A stretch of DNA of 64,000 nt from Arcobacter porcinus (GTDB lineage: Bacteria; Campylobacterota; Campylobacteria; Campylobacterales; Arcobacteraceae): the NCBI RefSeq assembly GCF_004299785.2, contig NZ_CP036246.2, positions 434,001-498,000 of the forward strand, read 5' to 3'. The translations under genes and the position numbers were made by a program. Under the pieces are notes generated by a model. The model was given only the letters and a program-made list of their open reading frames with translations, did no database searches and was not told where the DNA came from. Of the stretch, positions 50,261-58,071 are shown piece by piece; positions within the stretch are counted from its first letter, which is position 1, and each line of letters opens with the position of its first letter.

Positions 50261-50618
50261 TTCAATAAATGTAATACCTTTTATTGATGTATTACTTGTA
50301 CTTTTAGCAATTGTTTTACTTACATCAACATTTATTACAAAAGGGCTTATTCCAGTAGCTTTACCAGATAGTAAAAATGCTAGTAAGCTAAAAAGTGATA
50401 AAGAGATAGTAATAGTAATAGATAATTTAGGTAAATTCTATTTAGATGATATTGATATGGCAATAGAAAATATAGAGTTAGAGCTTTTAGGAAAACCAAA
50501 AGAGACTCCAATTCATTTAAATACAGATAAAGATACAAAGTTTGAAAATTTTGTAAATATATTAGATATGTTAAAGAAAAATGAATTCAATAATGTATCG
50601 ATTGTGACTAAGAAGTAA
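50241..50618 (+). CDS. exbD: ExbD-type biopolymer transport protein
   Basis: A 125-residue protein with one membrane helix carrying the essential Asp in INVIPFIDVLLVLLAIVLL, then a periplasmic ExbD domain. The frame opens at 50217, but the ATG at 50241 (MKLQKFDS) gives the natural ExbD N terminus. It overlaps exbB by 20 bases and works with it as the proton-driven motor for TonB. Confidence 0.9.
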   Translation: MKLQKFDSINVIPFIDVLLVLLAIVLLTSTFITKGLIPVALPDSKNASKLKSDKEIVIVIDNLGKFYLDDIDMAIENIELELLGKPKETPIHLNTDKDTKFENFVNILDMLKKNEFNNVSIVTKK

Positions 50619-50621
50619 AAT

Positions 50622-51287
50622 ATGAAAAACAATAGATATCTAAAATCTTTTATTATAAGCTTTAGCATCTATTTTGCAATAGCTGCACCTTTGGTTATAT
50701 CTTTTGCAAATACAACAAAAACAGTTGATATGAAAAAAGATGTACATACAGTTACAAAAATATCATTAAGTAGTGTAGAAATTCAAAAAAAACCAGTAGA
50801 AGAAGAAGTTGTTGAAGAAGAGATTATAGAAAAGATTGTTGAAAAACCTGCACAAAAAGTTGTGAAAAAAGAGGTAAAAAAACCTAAAAAAGAGAAACCA
50901 AAGAAAAAACCAGAGAAAAAAGTAGTTCAAAAAGAAGAAGTGATTAAAGATCAAGTAATTACTCAAGATACTGTAAATCAGGTAAAAGCAGCTGAAATGG
51001 AAGATCTTTATTTAGGTAAAATAAAACATATTATAGAAAAAAATAAAAAATACCCAAGAGCTGCAAAAAGATTAAAACATGAAGGAAAAGTTACAATATC
51101 TTTTGATATCTTAGCAGATGGAAAAATTGTAAATATAAGAATTATTGAAAATTCAAAATACAAAACTCTTGATAAAGCAACGATGGAATTACTAGAAAAT
51201 ATAGCTTTCTTTGATGCAATTCCAAAAGAGCTTAATAAAACAGTTTGGAATAATATCCAAGTACCTGTAAACTACGAAATGCATTAA
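50622..51287 (+). CDS. tonB: Energy transducer TonB
   Basis: A 221-residue protein: one N-terminal membrane helix, a long Lys/Glu/Pro-rich periplasm-spanning region (about 50-115, many KK, EK, KP repeats), and a C-terminal TonB domain with YPRAAKRLKHEGKVTISFDI and WNNIQVPVNYEM. It transmits motor energy to outer-membrane receptors. Last gene of the exbB-exbD-tonB operon. Confidence 0.92.
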   Translation: MKNNRYLKSFIISFSIYFAIAAPLVISFANTTKTVDMKKDVHTVTKISLSSVEIQKKPVEEEVVEEEIIEKIVEKPAQKVVKKEVKKPKKEKPKKKPEKKVVQKEEVIKDQVITQDTVNQVKAAEMEDLYLGKIKHIIEKNKKYPRAAKRLKHEGKVTISFDILADGKIVNIRIIENSKYKTLDKATMELLENIAFFDAIPKELNKTVWNNIQVPVNYEMH

Positions 51288-51290
51288 AAA

Positions 51291-51322
51291 TTAGCAGAGT
51301 TCTTTTAAAAGAACTTTTGCTA
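51291..51322. terminator. Bidirectional terminator after tonB
   Basis: TTAGCAGAGTTCTTTT (51291-51306) pairs with AAAAGAACTTTTGCTAA (51306 on) with one mismatch, giving a long hairpin between tonB and the convergent AEC gene. Confidence 0.65.
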
Positions 51323-51327
51323 AAGAT

Positions 51328-52251
51328 TTAAACTCCATAAAGCCACATTACAAAAGGTATATAAACAACTCCTATTAAAATAGAGATAAACAAAGTTATA
51401 CTCATCATCTCAGGTTTTACTTTTAAAACAGTTGCCACAATTACAGTATTTCCAGCAAGTGGAACTATTGAAAACAAAAACATAAGTAAATAATACCCTT
51501 CATTTAAAAACATAAAGTAGTTTTTATCTAAAAAGATAAATAGTAAAACACTGCAAGGCCAAAGAATAAACTTAATAAACATAGAATAAGAGATAAAAGA
51601 CCAATCAAAGGCATTATTTCCTTTTAATTTCTCTAATCCCATTCCTACAATCATAACTCCCAAAATTGAGTAAGCACCTTTTAAATATGATTCATAACTA
51701 AGAAAAATCTCTGGAATACTTGCACCTAAAATATTTAAAACTAAAGCTAGTAAAAAAGCATGTAAAACTGGAAGTCTTAAAACCTTTTTTAAACTCTCTT
51801 TAGCACTAAAATTCCCTTTTGCTGTAATATAATATCCAACAGAGTTTTGATACAAAATAGAAGCTAAAATTGAAAATATGAAAACATCAACCAAATCATT
51901 TGGCAAAAATATAATAGCTAAAGGAATACCAATATTCCCAGTATTTCCTGTACTTGCACTAAACGCAAGTAAATTTGCTCTATTGTCTTTAAATACTTTT
52001 GTGAAAATATATAAAAGAACAAAACTTAAAAGTGTGCTAAAAACAAAGAAGAATATAGGAATAAATGCAACTTCTAAACTAAGCTTTACATTAAGTGTTG
52101 CATTAAAAACAATCAAAGGAGATAAAATATATAAAAGTATTTTAGCAATACTCTCTTTATCACATTTCAAAAAATATGTAGAGAAAAAACCAAGAACAAT
52201 ACTAAAATACATAGGAATAATTTTTATAAAAAGAGTTAGAAATAATGACAT
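51328..52251 (-). CDS. AEC-family transporter
   Basis: A 307-residue integral membrane protein with about ten helices in two five-helix repeats. Characteristic segments are LSPLIVFNATL and SASTGNTGNIGIPLAIIFLP in the first half, and VPLAGNTVIVATVLKVKPEMMS in the second. AEC (auxin efflux carrier) proteins of bacteria export or import organic acids such as malate. Substrate unknown. Divergent from the toxin-antitoxin pair. Confidence 0.85.
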   Translation of the reverse strand: MSLFLTLFIKIIPMYFSIVLGFFSTYFLKCDKESIAKILLYILSPLIVFNATLNVKLSLEVAFIPIFFFVFSTLLSFVLLYIFTKVFKDNRANLLAFSASTGNTGNIGIPLAIIFLPNDLVDVFIFSILASILYQNSVGYYITAKGNFSAKESLKKVLRLPVLHAFLLALVLNILGASIPEIFLSYESYLKGAYSILGVMIVGMGLEKLKGNNAFDWSFISYSMFIKFILWPCSVLLFIFLDKNYFMFLNEGYYLLMFLFSIVPLAGNTVIVATVLKVKPEMMSITLFISILIGVVYIPFVMWLYGV

Positions 52252-52314
52252 AAAAAAGCCTTGAAAATTTTTATAAAATTCTACTATTTTAAAGCTTTAT
52301 CTACAGGAATTATA

Positions 52315-52343
52315 TTGACAAAACACACATTGTGTGTTAAAAT
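52315..52343 (+). promoter_or_regulatory. Promoter with embedded operator of the toxin-antitoxin pair
   Basis: TTGACA (52315-52320), 17 bases, TAAAAT (52338-52343). The spacer holds an 8-bp perfect inverted repeat AACACACA-T-TGTGTGTT (52322-52338). This is the layout expected for autorepression by the RelB-type antitoxin or the complex. Confidence 0.7.
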
Positions 52344-52362
52344 TTTAAGAAAAGGAGATAAA

Positions 52363-52623
52363 ATGACTACAACTTCAAATAAAATAAGAACAAATGTATA
52401 TCTTGATTCAACTACAAAACAAAAAGCTCAAGAGATTTTTAAACAATATGGTTTAGGTTTGAGTGAAGCTTTCAATATTTTTTTAACACAAAGTGTTCTA
52501 GAAAAAGGAATTCCTTTTGAAATAAAAATTCCAAATGAAAAAACAATAGAAGCTATAAAAGATGCAAGAGCAAATAAAAATATAAAAAAAGTTAGTTTAG
52601 ATGATTTAAAAAAAGAGTTATAG
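52363..52623 (+). CDS. RelB/DinJ-family antitoxin
   Basis: An 86-residue protein with an N-terminal ribbon-helix-helix (NKIRTNVYLDSTTKQKAQEIFKQYGLGLSEAFNIFLTQ) and a C-terminal toxin-binding tail (EKTIEAIKDARANK...VSLDDLKKEL). The frame opens at 52261, but AAAGGAGAT before the ATG at 52363 sets the start. It neutralises the YafQ-like toxin encoded directly after it and probably represses the operon. Confidence 0.9.
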   Translation: MTTTSNKIRTNVYLDSTTKQKAQEIFKQYGLGLSEAFNIFLTQSVLEKGIPFEIKIPNEKTIEAIKDARANKNIKKVSLDDLKKEL

Positions 52624-52899
52624 ATGCTTGATTTAAAAATTCATAAGATATTTACAAAGGATTTAAAAAAGGCTCAGTTGAATTCAACAAACTCATCAAA
52701 ACTATTTTTATATATTTCACTACTTCTAAACAATAAAGAATTACCAAAAGAGGCAAAAAACCACTCTTTAAAAGGCGAATGGGAAGATACAATGGAATTT
52801 CATATAAGTGGAGATTTAATTGTAATTTATATTATAGACGATATAAGCTTACAACTTTTAAGAATAGGAACTCATTCACAGCTTTTTAAAAAGTTTTAA
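52624..52899 (+). CDS. YafQ-family mRNA interferase toxin
   Basis: A 91-residue RelE/ParE-superfamily toxin. The ATG follows the antitoxin stop with no gap. The C-terminal half has the YafQ pattern NHSLKGEWEDTMEFHISGDLIVIY and RIGTHSQLF, keeping His, His, Asp and His at the positions needed for YafQ activity, so it looks functional. YafQ cleaves ribosome-bound mRNA. Confidence 0.9.
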   Translation: MLDLKIHKIFTKDLKKAQLNSTNSSKLFLYISLLLNNKELPKEAKNHSLKGEWEDTMEFHISGDLIVIYIIDDISLQLLRIGTHSQLFKKF

Positions 52900-52923
52900 A
52901 AAAGAGCTTTAAAGCTCTTTTTT
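52898..52923. terminator. Bidirectional terminator after the toxin gene
   Basis: AAAAGAGCTTT (52900-52910) and AAAGCTCTTTT (52911-52921) form a hairpin with a T-rich tail on both strands. It overlaps the stop of the convergent biotin carboxylase gene. Confidence 0.75.
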
Positions 52924-54373
52924 AATGTCTAATCGAAATATTCTTACTCTTAATAGTATCAATAAGTTTTCTAAGATTTTCAACTTTCTCTTCTTCTTCT
53001 TTTATATTATCTTCACTATTTAGTGTAAATACATCCATTTTTGTATCAAGATAGTTTGTAGTAAATCTTCCAGCTTTGAAATCTTCATCTCTTACAATCT
53101 CTCTATGAAGAGGAATATTTGTAGGGAAACCTTCAATATAGAACTCATCTAAAGCTCTTTTTGCTTTTTTAACACAACCTTCCCAGTCAATTGCCCAAAC
53201 AATAAGTTTTCCAAACATTGAGTCATAGTTTGCAGGAATTTTATATCCAGTATAAATACTTGTATCAAGTCTTACTCCTGGACCTCCTGGAGTTAAATAT
53301 TTCTCAACAGTTCCAACTGATGGTAAAAATCCTTTTAATGGATTTTCAGCATTTATTCTAAACTCAATACTATATCCTCTAAAATTAATCTCCTCTTGAA
53401 GGAATATCATCTTATCACCTTCAGCAATTTGAATCATTCTTTGAATAATATCAATACCAGTAATAGTCTCAGTTACAGGGTGTTCAACTTGAACTCTTGT
53501 ATTCATCTCAATAAAATAGATATTATCTTCAGGATCTAGTAAAAACTCAACAGTTCCTACACTCTCATATCCAAGTTTAAACATAGCTTTTGTCGCAATT
53601 CTATATAACTCTCTTCTTGCATCATCATTTAATAGTGGCGATGGTGCAATTTCAATAACTTTTTGGTGTCTTCTTTGAATAGAACAATCTCTTTCTCCAA
53701 GGTGTAAAACATTTCCATATTTATCTGCAATAATTTGAATCTCAATATGTCTTGGGTTTTCTACATATTTTTCAATAAATGTTTCACCTCTACCAAAATA
53801 TTTTTTTGATTCACTTGTTGCAGCTTCAAATAGTTCTTTAAAGTCTTCCTCTTTTTTTACAATTCTCATTCCTCTTCCACCACCACCAAAAGCAGCTTTT
53901 ATAATAACAGGAAATCCAATCTCTTTTGCTATTTTTGCAGCTTCTTTAGGATCTTCAATTGGTTCATCAGTTCCTTCAAGTACAGGTACCCCAACTTTTT
54001 TCATAGCAACTTTTGAAGCCATTTTATCTCCAAAAAGCTCAATATGTTCAGCTTTTGGACCAATAAATATAATTCCATTCTCTTCACAAGCTCTTGCAAA
54101 ATCTGCATTCTCACTTAAAAAACCATATCCAGGGTGAATAGCATCACACTCAGCTTTTTTTGCAATAGATATAATTCTGTCATAATCAAGATAAGCTTGA
54201 ACCACATCTCCAAGTATTGGATAGCATTCATCAGCTTTTTTTACCCAAATTCCTTCTATATCAACTTCTGAAAATATAGCAACACTTTTTATCTCTAACT
54301 CTTTACAAGCTCTTATAACTCTTAGTGCAATCTCTCCTCTATTTGCAATAAGTACCTTATTTATCTTTTTCAT
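52922..54373 (-). CDS. Biotin carboxylase subunit (AccC or pyruvate carboxylase subunit A)
   Basis: It carboxylates biotin with bicarbonate and ATP. The chain has the full fold: IANRGEIALRVIRACKEL, GYGFLSENADFA near 78, the glycine loop AAFGGGGRGMRIV near 163, and EMNTRVQVEHPVTE near 290. The ATG at 54373 follows GAGGTGAG and is preferred over the GTG at 54382. At 483 residues it is longer than usual AccC (about 445) and close to the PycA-type subunit, with an extra acidic C-terminal tail. Which carboxylase it serves cannot be settled here. Confidence 0.85.
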   Translation of the reverse strand: MKKINKVLIANRGEIALRVIRACKELEIKSVAIFSEVDIEGIWVKKADECYPILGDVVQAYLDYDRIISIAKKAECDAIHPGYGFLSENADFARACEENGIIFIGPKAEHIELFGDKMASKVAMKKVGVPVLEGTDEPIEDPKEAAKIAKEIGFPVIIKAAFGGGGRGMRIVKKEEDFKELFEAATSESKKYFGRGETFIEKYVENPRHIEIQIIADKYGNVLHLGERDCSIQRRHQKVIEIAPSPLLNDDARRELYRIATKAMFKLGYESVGTVEFLLDPEDNIYFIEMNTRVQVEHPVTETITGIDIIQRMIQIAEGDKMIFLQEEINFRGYSIEFRINAENPLKGFLPSVGTVEKYLTPGGPGVRLDTSIYTGYKIPANYDSMFGKLIVWAIDWEGCVKKAKRALDEFYIEGFPTNIPLHREIVRDEDFKAGRFTTNYLDTKMDVFTLNSEDNIKEEEEKVENLRKLIDTIKSKNISIRH

Positions 54374-54639
54374 AATACTCACCTCATTAAAATATTTGAA
54401 TATGATTTTAGTTTTATTTATTTATTTTTTCTTCTTAATTATTGCAAAGAAAATTGTCTAATATTGCTAAAATATCTATGCTATAACTTTAGCAAAGCTT
54501 AATCGGAACAAAAATAACACTATAATTACAAACTTTTAAGAAAACTTTAAAATTAACTCGTATAGAATGCTCACACGGTAAACAATAAGTTAATAACTTT
54601 TGTAAATCGACTTTAATTTCGAAATTCTAGGAGAAAACG

Positions 54640-55872
54640 ATGAAAAAAATTACAAAATTAAGTTTAGTAGCAGCTGTTGCAGTTGCAGGTCTTACAAGTG
54701 CAAGCGCGAAACCACTTGAAGAAGCTATCAAAAATGTAGATGTATCAGGATCTGTTGTATATAGATATGATAACTTTGATAATTCAAAAGGTAAGAAAAA
54801 CAGATCAGAAGACAATATGTATAAAATTGGATTAAATCTATCTTCAAAAGTAAATGATTATGTTAAATTTAACTCTAGAGCAATTGTTGGAGATGTAGAC
54901 CATGGTGGATTTGCTAAACTAGGTGCGAAAGGTAATGATTCAACAGCTTACGATGAAGCAGCAGACGTTACAGTTACAAATGCATATTTTGGTCTAAATG
55001 TTATTCCTAATACAACAGTTAATATTGGTAAACAAGGTTTAGCTACTCCATATACAAAAGCTCTTGATATTCATGGAAATGAGCAAACAGGTACAGGTAT
55101 TTTAGCTATATCTTCTCTTGGAATGTTTACTGTTGGAGCTGGTTATTTTAATAACTCTAATTTAAATGCTTCAACTGAGATTAATGCTACTATGGGAGTA
55201 AAAGTTGGTGCAAAAGAGGATAATGGTGATGATATAATTGATGGTGGAAAAGATATTGGAGTTGTTACAGCACAAGCAAATCTTGATTTCATTAATGTTG
55301 AATTATGGGGATTAAATATTGCTAATACTCTTGCTACATATACAGTTGCTTTAAATAATACATACCAATTAGCTGATGAAGCAAAAATTGGTTTTGATTT
55401 AAGATATGTAGGACTTAAATTTTCTGGTTCAGATGATACTGATAGTCTTATTAAATTAGCTATTGATGGTAAATTCGGAATTGTTAATGCGAAATTAGGG
55501 TATGCTCAAACTGGTAAAGATGGTGGACTTACTGCTTTAGATCAAGATTCACAAAATACAACTCTTGGGTGGGGAATTTCTATAAACGGTTTAGCAAAAG
55601 CTACACACATTCAAGCAGCTGTTGGTGTTGATGTGTTAGATAATTTAAACTTCACTGTAAATTATGGTACATTAGAGTCAAAAGCTGATGGTATTTATGA
55701 TTATGATGACAATGGGAAGTTAAAAATGGAAGAAGTTTATGGACAATTAACATATAAAATGTCTAAAAACTTAACTACATATGTAAGATATGGTACTCTT
55801 GAGCAAAAACAAGGTGGTACAAAAACTATTGATCAAAATAGAGGAAGATTACAAGTTGCATATACATTCTAA
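54640..55872 (+). CDS. Major outer-membrane porin (Campylobacter MOMP-like)
   Basis: A 410-residue beta-barrel protein with a 22-residue signal peptide (cleaved after SASA) and C-terminal Phe (VAYTF). The mature N terminus KPLEEAIKNVDVSGSVVYRYDNF and the repeated strand-turn pattern with acidic loops match the Campylobacter PorA/MOMP family. It is probably the abundant general porin. CTAGGAGAAAACG precedes the ATG; a strong UUCG terminator follows. Codon use is more GC-tolerant than neighbours, as expected of a highly expressed gene. Confidence 0.85.
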   Translation: MKKITKLSLVAAVAVAGLTSASAKPLEEAIKNVDVSGSVVYRYDNFDNSKGKKNRSEDNMYKIGLNLSSKVNDYVKFNSRAIVGDVDHGGFAKLGAKGNDSTAYDEAADVTVTNAYFGLNVIPNTTVNIGKQGLATPYTKALDIHGNEQTGTGILAISSLGMFTVGAGYFNNSNLNASTEINATMGVKVGAKEDNGDDIIDGGKDIGVVTAQANLDFINVELWGLNIANTLATYTVALNNTYQLADEAKIGFDLRYVGLKFSGSDDTDSLIKLAIDGKFGIVNAKLGYAQTGKDGGLTALDQDSQNTTLGWGISINGLAKATHIQAAVGVDVLDNLNFTVNYGTLESKADGIYDYDDNGKLKMEEVYGQLTYKMSKNLTTYVRYGTLEQKQGGTKTIDQNRGRLQVAYTF

Positions 55873-55901
55873 TTTTTTTAGAGTATAAAACTTTTTTCTA
55901 C

Positions 55902-55932
55902 AAAGCTTGGGCTTCGGCTCAAGCTTTTTTTT
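55902..55932 (+). terminator. UUCG-loop terminator of the porin gene
   Basis: An 11-bp stem (55902-55912 with 55917-55927, one G-T pair) capped by TTCG, followed by a run of Ts. A textbook strong intrinsic terminator. Confidence 0.93.
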
Positions 55933-56248
55933 TGCCTTTTTTTTCGGAATTAAAAATCTAACAAACTCTTTGAATGTGACACTTTGTTTTTTTAGGATAA
56001 AGATTTTTGATATAAATTTCGTATAAAAAATTAAACTGTTTGAAGCAAACTTTAGTTTGCAAGTTTTTAATTTTTAGAAATTTATTGAAAAAATCCCTAA
56101 AAAATCAACTCGTGTCACGATTTTTTGTTACTTTTTATAAAAAAAGTAAATATAAACTTTTTGCCTTTTTAATTACAAAATGTAATATTTCTTCCTCTTG
56201 CTATCTTTTTTTGATAAAATCTAAAAATTAAATTTTCAAGGAAACAAA
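55933..56248. other. Gene-free AT-rich spacer
   Basis: No convincing gene. A 63-codon frame at 56040-56231 opens with TTG, has no ribosome site and low-complexity composition, so I leave it out. The spacer contains the first copy of a 17-base direct repeat (56152-56168). Confidence 0.5.
56152..56168 (+). repeat. 17-base direct repeat, left copy
   Basis: ATAAACTTTTTGCCTTT occurs here and identically at 57132-57148, on either side of the ORF6N gene. Confidence 0.6.
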
Positions 56249-57124
56249 ATGCAAGATTTAATCATAAATGAAAACAGTATAAAAGATAAAATCTACACAA
56301 TACGAAATATGCAAGTTATGTTGGATAGAGATTTAGCAGAGCTTTATGGTGTTGAAAATAGAGTTTTAAAACAAGCCGTAAAGAGAAATATAGATAGATT
56401 TCCATCTGATTTTATGTTTGAGCTTACAGATAAAGAAATAGATTCTATGGTATCACAATCTGTGATACCATCAAAAAAGAATCTAGGAGGAGCAAAACCT
56501 TTTGCTTTTACAGAACAAGGTGTTTCAATGCTTAGTGCTGTTTTAAGAAGTGAAGTTGCAGTAAATATTAGTATAAAAATTATTAGAGCTTTTATACAGA
56601 TGCGAAAACTAATCTCTCAAAATATAGCTTTGTTTGAGAGATTTGAAAGAATAGAAAATCGCTTAACAATCCACGATAAAAACTTCAATACACTTTTTAA
56701 AGCCTTAGAAGATAAAAACAATATTCCAGTGCAAAACATCTTTTTTGATGGACAAATTTACGATGCTTACAGTTTTGTAAACGATTTGTTAAAACTAGCA
56801 AAAAGTGAAATAGTTTTGATAGATAATTATATAGATGATACAGTTTTTACTCTCTTTTCTAAATATCCAAATATAAATTTCACAATCTACACTTCAACAA
56901 TTTCAAAACAACTAAAACTAGATTTTGAAAAATATTCAAAACAATATAAAAATATCTCTCTAAAAACTTTTAAAAATGCTCATGATAGATTTTTGATTAT
57001 CGATAAAAAAGAGATTTATCATTTGGGAGCAAGTTTAAAAGATTTGGGTAAAAAATGGTTTGCCTTTTCAAAGATGAGTTTGAACTCTTTAAATTTGGAT
57101 GAGATTTTAAATAGATTAAAATAA
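56249..57124 (+). CDS. ORF6N-domain protein with C-terminal PLD-like domain
   Basis: A 291-residue protein. The N part (about 16-120) is an ORF6N domain, a phage-type DNA-binding module: YTIRNMQVMLDRDLAELYGVENRVLKQAVKRN and KPFAFTEQGVSMLSAVLRS. The C part (about 165-280) resembles half of a phospholipase D fold, ending HDRFLIIDKKEIYHLGASLKDLGKKWFAF; the usual HxKxxxxD motif reads H245-D-R247...D252, with Arg for Lys. Cytoplasmic. Role unknown; similar genes are scattered in bacterial accessory regions. CAAGGAAACAAA precedes the ATG. Confidence 0.8.
   Translation: MQDLIINENSIKDKIYTIRNMQVMLDRDLAELYGVENRVLKQAVKRNIDRFPSDFMFELTDKEIDSMVSQSVIPSKKNLGGAKPFAFTEQGVSMLSAVLRSEVAVNISIKIIRAFIQMRKLISQNIALFERFERIENRLTIHDKNFNTLFKALEDKNNIPVQNIFFDGQIYDAYSFVNDLLKLAKSEIVLIDNYIDDTVFTLFSKYPNINFTIYTSTISKQLKLDFEKYSKQYKNISLKTFKNAHDRFLIIDKKEIYHLGASLKDLGKKWFAFSKMSLNSLNLDEILNRLK
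56447..56471. repeat. Perfect inverted repeat inside the ORF6N gene
   Basis: ATGGTATCACA (56447-56457) and TGTGATACCAT (56461-56471) are exact complements around ATC. It lies in codons 67-75 (MVSQSVIPS). A perfect 11-bp arm is not explained by coding need alone. Confidence 0.75.
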
Positions 57125-57131
57125 TCTTGAA

Positions 57132-57148
57132 ATAAACTTTTTGCCTTT
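57132..57148 (+). repeat. 17-base direct repeat, right copy
   Basis: Identical to 56152-56168. It starts 8 bases after the ORF6N stop. Confidence 0.6.
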
Positions 57149-57210
57149 CTAAAAGGAAGTTTTAATTTATGTTATAATATACATTTAAAATAGAAAAAAA
57201 GAGAAAATAA

Positions 57211-57441
57211 ATGACACTAAGAGAACAAAGAGCATTAAATAGAAGAGATAAAATAACTGTTACAAAGATTCCTTTACACTCTTTAAATCATCACAGTTTT
57301 CATTTTGAATTAGATTGTAAAAAATCTTGGGATTTGTTGTATTCTATGTCAATAAAAAAATGGGAAAATGAAAATAAAATGCTTGCACCTTTGTTTGTTA
57401 ATAAAAATATTATTAGAAAAATATCATTAAGAGATAGATAA
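57211..57441 (+). CDS. Small protein upstream of a nucleotidyltransferase
   Basis: I do not recognise this 76-residue basic protein (MTLREQRALNRRDKI...ISLRDR). It has no signal or membrane segment. Its stop overlaps the next start by one base (TAATG), so the two are translationally coupled. By position it could be an antitoxin-like partner or accessory subunit. AAAAGAGAAAATAA lies before the ATG. Confidence 0.6.
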   Translation: MTLREQRALNRRDKITVTKIPLHSLNHHSFHFELDCKKSWDLLYSMSIKKWENENKMLAPLFVNKNIIRKISLRDR

Positions 57442-57908
57442 TGTATTTAACAGATGACTATAAAGATATAATAGAAATTTTTAATGAATTTAAAGTTAAG
57501 TATCTAATATCTGGTGCTTTTGCTATGTCAAAATTAGGATATTCAAGAGCTACATATGACATAGATTTATGGGTTGAAAAAAATAAAGAAAATGCTATAA
57601 AAATATATAATGCTTTAGATGAATTTGGTGTACCTTTTAAATTAAAACCTGATGATTTTTTAGAATCAAATAGTGTTATACAAATTGGAAATGCTCCAAA
57701 TAGAATAGATATTTTAACCGATATAGACGGTCTTAATTTTGAAGATGCTTGGAATAATAAGAATAAAGTAGATTTTGATGGATTAGAAACTTATTGTTTA
57801 TGTTTAAATGATTTGATTATAAATAAATCTTCTACAAATAGAGAAAAAGATAAATTAGATTTAGTTCAGCTAAAACAACTTTCTAAGATGATTCAAATTA
57901 AAAAGTAA
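57441..57908 (+). CDS. DUF6036-like nucleotidyltransferase
   Basis: A 155-residue protein with a minimal nucleotidyltransferase core: YLISGAFAMSKLGYSRATYDIDLWV (SGA in place of the GS motif; DID metal aspartates) and a third acid in NRIDILTDIDG. The later EDAWNNKNKVDFDG and LNDLIINKSS segments occur in DUF6036/AbiEii-like enzymes. It probably transfers nucleotides to a tRNA or protein, or acts as a toxin; the target is unknown. Coupled to the 76-residue gene before it. Confidence 0.75.
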   Translation: MYLTDDYKDIIEIFNEFKVKYLISGAFAMSKLGYSRATYDIDLWVEKNKENAIKIYNALDEFGVPFKLKPDDFLESNSVIQIGNAPNRIDILTDIDGLNFEDAWNNKNKVDFDGLETYCLCLNDLIINKSSTNREKDKLDLVQLKQLSKMIQIKK

Positions 57909-57910
57909 GC

Positions 57911-57978
57911 TTGAAACAAAAAGTTTCAAACCTATTTTGCCAAAGCAATTTCTAATTTGATACAATTCAATTTCTAAT
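57911..57978. repeat. Hairpin and short direct repeats after the nucleotidyltransferase
   Basis: TTGAAAC (57911-57917) pairs with GTTTCAA (57923-57929). CAATTTCTAAT occurs at 57946-57956 and 57968-57978. The hairpin may end the accessory operon; it has no T tract. Confidence 0.4.
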
Positions 57979-58011
57979 ATTTATAAATTATCTTAAATAA
58001 AATTCAAACAC

Positions 58012-58040
58012 TTGACAAACTTTGACTAAAGTTGTATTAT
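58012..58040 (+). promoter_or_regulatory. clpB promoter
   Basis: TTGACA (58012-58017), 17 bases, TATTAT (58035-58040): a near-consensus housekeeping promoter immediately upstream of the CIRCE element. Confidence 0.8.
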
Positions 58041-58044
58041 TTTA

Positions 58045-58071
58045 TTAGCAGTTAAATACAAGGAGTGCTAA
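58045..58071 (+). promoter_or_regulatory. CIRCE element (HrcA operator) at clpB
   Basis: TTAGCAGTT - 9 bases - GAGTGCTAA, against the CIRCE consensus TTAGCACTC-N9-GAGTGCTAA: left arm 7 of 9, right arm 9 of 9, correct spacing. The right arm includes the ribosome site (AAGGAGTG) and ends one base before the ATG. Confidence 0.85.

Noticed and set aside
50766-50966. 66-codon Phe-rich frame antisense to tonB
   Set aside because: It is the complement of the Lys/Glu-rich tonB linker, a composition artefact.
56040-56231. 63-codon open frame before the ORF6N gene
   Set aside because: It starts with TTG without a ribosome site, is low in complexity and matches no family; it lies in AT-rich spacer.
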